This document shows positions 39,294-45,394 of a stretch of DNA of 45,394 nt, piece after piece. The DNA is taken from NCBI GenBank assembly GCA_016928715.1, contig JAFGKG010000077.1, forward strand, positions 1 through 45,394. Direction: 5' to 3'. How positions within the stretch are numbered: the first letter of the stretch is position 1; each line of letters starts with the position of its first letter. A program made the position numbers and the translations under genes. The DNA is from Chloroflexia bacterium. Its GTDB lineage: Bacteria > Chloroflexota > Chloroflexia > DTKN01. A model generated the notes under the pieces. That model saw nothing but the letters and a program-made list of their open reading frames with translations, was not told the origin of the DNA and did no database searches.

Positions 39294-41909
39294 ATGGAAC
39301 TTGTTTTGACGCACAGCAACACGGATTTTGATGCGTTGGCCTCCTTGTTCGCGGCTTCGCGATTGTTTCCCGGTGCGCTGCCGGTTTTGCCCCAACGCAT
39401 CAATCGCAACCTGCAGGATTTCCTATCCCTGTATCGGGCGGAACTGCCTTTTATCAACGTGGAGGATCTGCCGGCTGAGCATGTGAGCCGTATCATTTTA
39501 GTGGATACCCAGCAGGTGCCCTCTCTATCCATTCCGTTGGGTCCCTTTCCCCCACCGGTAGAGATTCTGGACCACCATCCCCTCAGTCGAGAGTTGGGGG
39601 ATCATGAGCGTTATACCGGATTTGAGGTGGGCGCTACGGTTACCCTCTTGTTGCCGCGGATGATCGAGCGTGGGGAGCAGCTTTCGCCGGTTCAAGTGAC
39701 GCTCTTGTTGCTGGGAATCTATGAGGACACGGGATCCCTATCCTATCCGGGAACAACGCCGGAGGATCTGCGTTGCGCGGCCTGGCTTTTAGAACATGGT
39801 GCCAGTCTGCACATCATGTCCGAGTTTCTCAACCGCCCCTTGAGCGAGGGGCAACTGGAAATCTATAACCAACTGGTATCGACCGCAGTTGTACACGAGG
39901 TTTACGGTTGGCCTATTGTTGTGGCCCAGGCGCGGGTCAAGGGTTATGTGGAAGAGATCTCTACCCTGGCCCACCCCCTGCACGACCTATATGATCCGGC
40001 GGCCTTGTTCCTGTTGGTCCAGCTTGGAGGTATGGTACAAATCGTCGCTCGCAGCAATGGAAGGGCTGTACATGTTGGGGAGGTTATGGATCGTTTTGGC
40101 GGGGGCGGTCATGCCCAGGCGGCAGCGGCGTTTTTGCCAGGGCGGCAGGTGGACGAGATCCGTGAGGGACTGCTCCAATTTTTAGCCGAGTCGGTGCGGC
40201 CCATGCGCACGGCGGCCGACATTATGACCCGGCGTTTGCATACGATCTCTCCCCAGGCCACTTTGACCGAGGCTGCCGAGAGGATGACCCGTTATGGGCA
40301 TGGGAGCCTGCCGGTTGTCGATGGGGAGGATCGCTTGGTCGGTCTGCTAACCCGGCGTGCTCTGGATCGAGCGCTGCATCACGGGCTGGAGGGCAGGCCT
40401 GTGGCTACCTACATGTGGAAGGGGCCGGTAACGGTGCCCCCCGATTTGCCGGTAGAAAAGGTCCGCCACACAATGATGGATCGTGACGTGGGGCGATTGT
40501 TGGTGTTGGAGCAAGATCGTCGATTGGTGGGCATTATCACCCGCACAGACTTGCTCAAACTGTGGCCCGCAAGCCCTCCAGAGAGGGAGGGGTTGCCGGG
40601 AATCTGGCTGGAGCGGTTGCAACAGACCGTCCCCCCAGCCGTTTTTCACCTGCTTCAGCGGGCCGGCCGGCTGGCTGATCAGGGGGAATTCGGCCTTTAT
40701 GTGGTGGGTGGATTCGTGCGGGATATGATGTTGGGCCTTTCCAATCTCGACCTGGATTTGGTGGTTGAGGGGGATGCGATCGCGCTGGCGCAAGAATTGT
40801 CCGCTCAACTAGGGGGGCGAGTTCGCAGTCATCGTCGCTTTGGTACGGCCAAGTGGATTCTGGAGGGAGTTCGGACGCCGGATCAAGGCCGAGCCGGATT
40901 GCCCCATCATCTGGATTTTGTCACCGCTCGGACCGAGTTTTACGAGGAACCCACTGCTTTACCCACGGTCGAGTTTAGCTCCCTGCGCCACGACCTCTAT
41001 CGCCGGGATTTTACCCTGAATACTTTGGCCATTGCGTTGAGTGGCGGTCCGTCTGGCCGGCTATTCGACTTTTATGGCGGAAAACGGGATCTCGACCGGG
41101 GCCTGATCCGGGCATTACATAATTTAAGCTTTATAGAGGATCCTACCCGCATCCTGCGGGCGGTCCGTCTGGAGCAGCGTCTGGACTTTCGGATTGAGCC
41201 ACGAACTTTGCAGTTACTGCAAGATGCCTTGCAGCAGGGATTATTGGAGCGAACGACCGGCGAGCGTATCCGCCATGAGCTTTTATTGATCCTAGAGGAG
41301 GCTTCTCCAGGGCCGGTACTGGCCCGCCTGGACGAATTGGGTGTGCTGGAGCGGATCTCGCCCCGGCTCTCTTGGGATGATTGGCTTGCTCAACGTTTTC
41401 ATCATGTAGAGCAAGTGCTTTTGAGGGATAAGGACCGTTCTACGCTCTATCTGGCGTTGCTCTTTTACCGCTTACCGCCCCAAGATATCGAGCAGGCTAT
41501 TGAGCGCTATCGTTTTCGGTCCCGGCGTAGTCGAGTGTTGCGGGAGGTGTTACAGCTACGTCAAGGGGCGGTTTTAGAGTTACGTAAAGGCCTGCCCCCG
41601 CCGAGTCAAATCTATCATCTCTTGGAGCCCTATTCTGAGGTTGCCTTGCAAGTGCTCTTTTTGGCCGAGATAAACGAGCACGTGCATCAGGCGGTAGAGT
41701 TGTATCTGAAGAGGCTTTCCTCTGTGCGCACGGAACTCAATGGGGATGATCTCAAGGCTCTGGGCCTAGCGCCTGGCCCCTTGTACAAGGATTTGTTGGG
41801 GCGATTGCTGGAGGCCCGTTTGGATGGGCAGGTCCAAAGTCGGGTGGAGGAGCAAAGGTTGCTCCAAGAGCTGCTGAGTGTGGAGGGCTTGTCCGGTCTC
41901 TTGGGCTGA
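39294..41909 (+). CDS. Fusion of DHH phosphoesterase, CBS pair and CCA-adding / poly(A) polymerase domains
   Basis: An 871-residue protein. Residues about 1-300 are a DHH-DHHA1 phosphoesterase: HSNTDFDALAS at 7-17, DHH in ILDHHPLS near 93, and GGGGHAQAAAAF near 267. Two CBS repeats (about 308-425) follow. From about 455 the class II nucleotidyltransferase head has VVGGFVRDMMLG, the LDLDLVVEGD metal-binding pair and HRRFGTAKW, then RRDFTLNTLA and EDPTRILRAVRL. The C-terminal domain binds tRNA. Related long enzymes in Aquifex and delta-proteobacteria add A or CC to tRNA 3' ends; the DHH part could degrade small nucleotides or RNA, and CBS could bind adenylates. The ATG at 39294 has a weak ribosome binding site. 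Confidence 0.92.
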   Translation: MELVLTHSNTDFDALASLFAASRLFPGALPVLPQRINRNLQDFLSLYRAELPFINVEDLPAEHVSRIILVDTQQVPSLSIPLGPFPPPVEILDHHPLSRELGDHERYTGFEVGATVTLLLPRMIERGEQLSPVQVTLLLLGIYEDTGSLSYPGTTPEDLRCAAWLLEHGASLHIMSEFLNRPLSEGQLEIYNQLVSTAVVHEVYGWPIVVAQARVKGYVEEISTLAHPLHDLYDPAALFLLVQLGGMVQIVARSNGRAVHVGEVMDRFGGGGHAQAAAAFLPGRQVDEIREGLLQFLAESVRPMRTAADIMTRRLHTISPQATLTEAAERMTRYGHGSLPVVDGEDRLVGLLTRRALDRALHHGLEGRPVATYMWKGPVTVPPDLPVEKVRHTMMDRDVGRLLVLEQDRRLVGIITRTDLLKLWPASPPEREGLPGIWLERLQQTVPPAVFHLLQRAGRLADQGEFGLYVVGGFVRDMMLGLSNLDLDLVVEGDAIALAQELSAQLGGRVRSHRRFGTAKWILEGVRTPDQGRAGLPHHLDFVTARTEFYEEPTALPTVEFSSLRHDLYRRDFTLNTLAIALSGGPSGRLFDFYGGKRDLDRGLIRALHNLSFIEDPTRILRAVRLEQRLDFRIEPRTLQLLQDALQQGLLERTTGERIRHELLLILEEASPGPVLARLDELGVLERISPRLSWDDWLAQRFHHVEQVLLRDKDRSTLYLALLFYRLPPQDIEQAIERYRFRSRRSRVLREVLQLRQGAVLELRKGLPPPSQIYHLLEPYSEVALQVLFLAEINEHVHQAVELYLKRLSSVRTELNGDDLKALGLAPGPLYKDLLGRLLEARLDGQVQSRVEEQRLLQELLSVEGLSGLLG

Positions 41910-41932
41910 GACGGTCCTGGAGAGGGAAGGCT

Positions 41933-42316
41933 ATGACAGAAGAGGCGCTTTTGTACAATCGAACGCGTGGTGAGGTTCTTGCTTCCTCGCTGGTATATTG
42001 CGACACCTTTCTTTCCCGTGGGCGTGGTCTAACTTTTCGGCGTACGCTGCCTCCGGATGAGGCGTATGTATTTGTCTTGGATCGAGAGAGCATTGTGGAA
42101 GCGACGATCCACATGTTTTTCGTCTTTTTCCCCATTGCTGTGATCTGGTTGGATTCAGATCACTGTGTTGTGGACAAGACCTTGGCCCGCCCCTGGCGTC
42201 CCTACTATGCTCCCAAGCAACCGGCGCGCTATTTTGTGGAGGGGGCCACCACCTTGCTGGATGGTGTCCAGCTAGGTGATCGGTTGGATTTTGCTCGCGG
42301 GGTGGGAACCAGTTGA
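41933..42316 (+). CDS. DUF192 family protein
   Basis: A 127-residue protein of the DUF192 fold: SRGRGLTFRRTLPPDEAYVF, ATIHMFFVFFPIAVIWLD and ARYFVEGA are characteristic. No signal peptide is seen, whereas many family members are exported. The function of DUF192 is unknown. The ATG follows GAGAGGGAAGG, 24 nt after the CCA-fusion stop, so it is probably the last gene of the ruvA transcript. It faces the convergent ParA-type gene. Confidence 0.9.
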   Translation: MTEEALLYNRTRGEVLASSLVYCDTFLSRGRGLTFRRTLPPDEAYVFVLDRESIVEATIHMFFVFFPIAVIWLDSDHCVVDKTLARPWRPYYAPKQPARYFVEGATTLLDGVQLGDRLDFARGVGTS

Positions 42317-42349
42317 GCCGAGGGTGCTGACTCTACTCGTTTCTGGCCA

Positions 42350-43399
42350 TTAGGGCGTGCGTAGGTCTCGCTGCAGCACTTGTTTTTGATAGCCACAGCG
42401 ATCGCAGCGATATACTCGATAGCCGGCCACTTCGAGGGAGCTGAGGGGGGTATCGCAATAGGGGCAGTTCGGTGTGGCCGCTCGTCTGGCCCACTCGGGT
42501 TGATCGGGGGTGGTTTTTTCTATCGCCGTTGTCATTTCTTCCTCCTTCTCCTCGTCCTCCTCGTCTTCAGGATACCGGGGCGGCATGGGCGTCCGAGGTT
42601 GAAAGGGCCGTTGCAGGCCGATAGTGGCTTCTCCGACCAGCAGAGTTTCCTGGAGTAGCAGGTCTACCAGGCGCGAGTAGTCAAAGGAGCCCCGACTTGT
42701 GGGAGCATATTCAAAGATCGTCTGTTGGAATGAGGGGGCTTCGGAGAGGCGGACGTTGATTCGAATTGGATGGGCCACCCGACGGCCGTATGTCTCGCGC
42801 AACTCTTGCAAGAGCTGGCGCGAGACCCGTTTTCGCATGTCGTACATTGTGGGCAGGATCAGGGTAATCCCCAGGTCTGTGACTTGATCGCGGGGGCGGT
42901 TGGGCGAGCGTATGCGGGCCAGGTTCTCCAATACTTGGTTCAGGCCGGCCAGGGAGAGATACTCCACCTGGGTGGGGATAAAGATTTCGTTGGCGTAGGT
43001 CAGGGCATTGATGTTGAGCAGGGTGATGGAGGCTGCACAGTCGAGCAGAATCCAGTCGAATTCGTTTTCGAGCTCTCTCAACAGGCTGCCCAGGGCGTGT
43101 TGCCATTCCGTATATTGCGCCAGTGCCCTTTGCGCTTGCAGCAGCGAGTTGTCACTGGGAATCAAGTAGAGATTCTTTCTGGCCTTGGTAATGCACTCGG
43201 AAATGGTGATTTCGTGGGTGAGGGCTTGGGACAGCGTATGGGTCGAGGAAACGCCCAGAGAAAGGCTCAGACTGCCCTGGGCATCCACATCGATCAGCAG
43301 GACTCGCTGGCCTTGTTTGGCCAGGCCGGCTCCCACATTGACGACGGTAGTTGTCTTGCCCGTTCCGCCCTTGAAATTGACGACGGCGATCTTGCGCAT
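42350..43399 (-). CDS. ParA/Soj-type ATPase with acidic linker and C-terminal zinc ribbon
   Basis: A 349-residue protein. The deviant Walker A is KGGTGKTTT near residue 11, followed by LLIDVDAQGSLSLSLG; the Walker B is DWILLDCAAS near 117. The first ~250 residues are a full ParA domain. Then come a Pro-rich segment, a run of acidic residues (PEDEEDEEKEEEM), and a zinc ribbon made of CPYC and CDRC pairs near the end. ParA proteins position plasmids, chromosomes or protein clusters; no ParB or parS-like site is next to it. The ribbon could bind nucleic acid or a partner. The start is the ATG at 43399, 7 nt after AGGAG; a GTG two codons earlier is too close to that site. Confidence 0.88.
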   Translation of the reverse strand: MRKIAVVNFKGGTGKTTTVVNVGAGLAKQGQRVLLIDVDAQGSLSLSLGVSSTHTLSQALTHEITISECITKARKNLYLIPSDNSLLQAQRALAQYTEWQHALGSLLRELENEFDWILLDCAASITLLNINALTYANEIFIPTQVEYLSLAGLNQVLENLARIRSPNRPRDQVTDLGITLILPTMYDMRKRVSRQLLQELRETYGRRVAHPIRINVRLSEAPSFQQTIFEYAPTSRGSFDYSRLVDLLLQETLLVGEATIGLQRPFQPRTPMPPRYPEDEEDEEKEEEMTTAIEKTTPDQPEWARRAATPNCPYCDTPLSSLEVAGYRVYRCDRCGYQKQVLQRDLRTP

Positions 43400-43431
43400 C
43401 TGCACGCTCCTGTGTGGTAAGACTGCCTTAT

Positions 43432-43437
43432 ATTATA
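43432..43437 (-). promoter_or_regulatory. Probable -10 of the ParA-type gene
   Basis: A perfect TATAAT on the minus strand about 33 nt before the ATG. The only -35 candidate, TTGCAA at 43458-43463, is 20 bp away, which is longer than usual. Confidence 0.5.
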
Positions 43438-43479
43438 CCACAGAATCAAGCGCCGATTTGCAACTTTTCCGAGAGGTCA

Positions 43480-43508
43480 TTGAAGGTCGATCCGATTTTT
43501 GGTATAAT
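43480..43508 (+). promoter_or_regulatory. Promoter of the exported M23-like gene
   Basis: TTGAAG (43480-43485), 17 bp, TATAAT (43503-43508). The ATG at 43543 is about 30 nt after the expected transcript start. Confidence 0.75.
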
Positions 43509-43542
43509 GCTCCCACTGATCATCAGTCGCAAGGAGTTGACT

Positions 43543-45394
43543 ATGGACAACACCGTTTTTGGATGCTCCCCTGAGTGGCACCACCTGTGGCGGCACCTCC
43601 TCAGCCTGGTCCTGCTCGCCGCGCTCCTGGCGGCCGTGGGTGCCGGGCCGGCAGCTTTGCCGGCGGTGCGGGCCCAGGACCCGGTCCAGTTCGACGGGGA
43701 CATGGATGCTGCTTGGCACCGGGACCACGAGATCGAGCAGGCCTGGCGGCCGGATTACCTGCACCTGGCCACCGGCGATCCGAACCTGCCCGCGCAGCAC
43801 GGTGTCTATGCCTGGCCCTACGTTATCGAGTCGATCGGTTGGAACATCCAGTCCTACCAGGACTATAATGGTACCCCCTACTTTCATCATGGTTTGGACA
43901 TGATGAATGACTACGGTACGTATGTCTATAATCGCTCCGGGGGCCAGGTGATCAATATTGAAAATTATCAGCCCGGTAACTCTTTGTACTGGGAGGTCGC
44001 CGTCCTGGACCCGGACGGCTATATCTGGCAGTACCATCACATCGATGAGCCTACGATTCCCCCGTATATTTGGGACAAGTACGCCGAGTACCAGACCTAT
44101 CCCATCACCGGCGGGGTCATCCCCGCCGATACCCACATTGGCAATATTGTCGAATGGCCGGTATGGTCCTTTGGTAAACAGTTCAACCACATCCACCTGA
44201 ACATTTTGGGGGCTGGGGGTGTGTACGTCAACGGTTTTGAATTTCACGTCCCTCTTTTCGACACGGTGGGCCCCGAGATACAGTCCGTCGGGCTGCTGCA
44301 GAACGGCCAGGTCTATCCCGGCGATGAAATCGAGGGGGATTACAGCTTGTACGTCCGTGCGCGCGACCTGGTTTTGGACGATGTCTATTACCTGCCGCCA
44401 TACGAGGTTATCTTTGCCGTGGACGGCGGGCCGGTGCAGACCACCTGGCGTTTTGACACTCTTCCTGGCGGTGCGAGCCAGTATGCCTATTTGCAGGACT
44501 TTTTCGTGGTGCCGCCCACGTGCGGGGACTATTCCTGCCGGGACTTTTACATCGACCTGGGCTTTATCCCCGGTTCGCAGTACGATTTTCCTTCCGAGGG
44601 GGGGGATCATACCGTCCTGGTGACTGTGCGCGACTATGCCGGCAACCAGGTCAGCCAGCCCTATAGCTACACCGTGATCGGTCCTCCGCAGGGCACGCCG
44701 ATTTGGGAGGATGATTTCGAGACCGAACGGGGCTGGATTCGCGATCCCTACGGCTCGGATACGGCGACCCTGGGTTTGTGGGAGCGGGGTGATCCCGAAG
44801 CCACCTATTCGAACGGGCCCAAGCAGTTGGGGGCGACGGTGAGCGGGGTGAAGGACCTGGTCACGGGGCGGCTGGCCGGCAGCGGAGCCGGTGACTATGA
44901 CGTCGACGGGGGGGTGACCTCTATCCGCTCGCCGGACATTCCCCTGCCGGCTGGCGCGGCCCTGGTGCTGTCTTTCCGCTACTATCTGGCACACGCGGAA
45001 AACTCGTCGGTGGATGATTACCTGCGGGTCAAGGTGGTGGGATCGAGCACGACGACGGTGTTTGAGGAACTGGGCGCGGCGGAGAACGACGATGGGATGT
45101 GGGCGCTCAAGAACGTCAGCCTCGACGCCTTTGGCGGGCAGACCGTGTACCTGCTGATCGAGGCTGCGGATGAGGCCGGCGCCAGCCTGGTGGAGGCGGC
45201 TATCGAGGATGTGCTGATTGTGGATGTCCGTGCTAATAATGAGCCCCCGTTGGCCTACCCGCAGGCGCTGACCACGACCGAGGACACCTCCCTCGGCATT
45301 GTCCTGGCCGGCTTTGATGCGGACGGCGACCCCTTGACGTTCAGCGTGGTCTCCAGCCCCAGCCAGGGGCTGCTGGCCGGCCCGCCGCCCAGCC
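43543..45394 (+). CDS. Exported M23-peptidase-like multi-domain protein (partial, runs off the window)
   Basis: At least 617 residues with no stop before the window edge. The signal peptide has the core LLSLVLLAALLAAVGAG and probably ends at VRA-QD. An M23/lysostaphin-like domain follows: FHHGLDM (H115, H116, D119), YGTYVYN with a GGQV turn, WQYHHID and FNHIHLNI (H216, H218), so the metal ligands of the fold seem kept. M23 enzymes cut peptidoglycan cross-bridges; the spacing is loose, so a different or lost activity is possible. From about residue 389 (WEDDFETERGW) comes a jelly-roll, MAM-like domain, then at about 566 a cadherin-like repeat (DGDPLTFSVVSSPSQG). The ATG follows AAGGAG at 6 nt and a good promoter. 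Confidence 0.82.
   Translation, partial: MDNTVFGCSPEWHHLWRHLLSLVLLAALLAAVGAGPAALPAVRAQDPVQFDGDMDAAWHRDHEIEQAWRPDYLHLATGDPNLPAQHGVYAWPYVIESIGWNIQSYQDYNGTPYFHHGLDMMNDYGTYVYNRSGGQVINIENYQPGNSLYWEVAVLDPDGYIWQYHHIDEPTIPPYIWDKYAEYQTYPITGGVIPADTHIGNIVEWPVWSFGKQFNHIHLNILGAGGVYVNGFEFHVPLFDTVGPEIQSVGLLQNGQVYPGDEIEGDYSLYVRARDLVLDDVYYLPPYEVIFAVDGGPVQTTWRFDTLPGGASQYAYLQDFFVVPPTCGDYSCRDFYIDLGFIPGSQYDFPSEGGDHTVLVTVRDYAGNQVSQPYSYTVIGPPQGTPIWEDDFETERGWIRDPYGSDTATLGLWERGDPEATYSNGPKQLGATVSGVKDLVTGRLAGSGAGDYDVDGGVTSIRSPDIPLPAGAALVLSFRYYLAHAENSSVDDYLRVKVVGSSTTTVFEELGAAENDDGMWALKNVSLDAFGGQTVYLLIEAADEAGASLVEAAIEDVLIVDVRANNEPPLAYPQALTTTEDTSLGIVLAGFDADGDPLTFSVVSSPSQGLLAGPPPS

Noticed and set aside
43477-44994. A 505-codon minus-strand open frame at the right end
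   Set aside because: The plus strand has a promoter, ribosome binding site, signal peptide and M23-like motifs in the same place; the minus frame has none of these.
1-45394. CRISPR array, prophage, integrase or insertion sequence
   Set aside because: No regularly spaced direct repeats, no transposase or integrase frame and no phage structural gene were found. The REP-like repeat at 22288 is the only mobile-looking element.

Overview
The window is about 45 kb of high-GC bacterial DNA with densely packed genes, frequent GTG and TTG starts, strong GGAGG-type ribosome binding sites and sigma70-type promoters. The gene set points by inference to the phylum Chloroflexota, perhaps Anaerolineae or a relative. 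It includes MglA/Roadblock modules, an AAA-TPR signalling ATPase with a cyclase-like N-terminus, a DHH-CBS-CCA fusion, DUF3467, and very large exported DUF11 proteins ending in a 'LPLVLKN' tail. I see no rRNA, tRNA, CRISPR, transposase, integrase or phage gene.

Layout. 1-110: end of an OmpR/PhoB-type regulator with its terminator. 172-6438 (+): a signalling cassette of receiver-Roadblock fusion, standalone Roadblock protein, MglA-like GTPase, DUF4388-Roadblock protein, an unassigned Cys-containing protein, a strong hairpin, a GS-fold amidoligase, a standalone class II glutamine amidotransferase and a PilZ protein. This is the most unusual part of the window. 6529-9540 (-): AAA-TPR regulator. 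9623-13362 (+): heterodimeric ABC exporter with one degenerate ATP site. 13387-15864 (-): glmU and a flippase-like membrane protein, each with its own promoter. 16119-22279 (+): HerA-like ATPase, priA and a polytopic membrane protein. 22288-22406: a REP-like nested inverted repeat. 22436-27226 (+): PLP aminotransferase, terminator, tlyA, PPDK regulatory protein and amidohydrolase. 27300-29719 (+): a hydrolase, an Fe-S/thioredoxin-fold fusion lacking CxxC, a small membrane protein and thioredoxin. 29741-36348 (-): a large exported DUF11 protein, two membrane proteins, DUF3467 and fmt. 36490-37626 (-): an alkyltransferase-like protein and mutM, joined stop-to-start. 37702-42316 (+): ruvA, dtd, a small membrane protein, the DHH-CBS-CCA enzyme and DUF192. 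42350-43399 (-): an orphan ParA-type ATPase with a zinc ribbon. 43543-end (+): an exported M23-like protein, cut by the window edge.

How the genes may work together. In the first cassette a phosphorylatable receiver and several Roadblock proteins could control the MglA GTPase. The amidoligase and the free glutaminase domain together look like a split amidotransferase that would amidate an unknown carboxylate. PilZ adds a cyclic-di-GMP input. Linking a polarity-type GTPase module to an amide-forming enzyme pair is inference from gene order, not proven function. The other blocks are mostly housekeeping: cell-wall precursor synthesis, replication restart, recombination, DNA repair, tRNA quality control, CCA addition and initiator tRNA formylation.

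Start codons were chosen from ribosome binding sites, promoter positions and family length. Where these disagree I say so. Functions come from motifs read by eye; no database search was possible.
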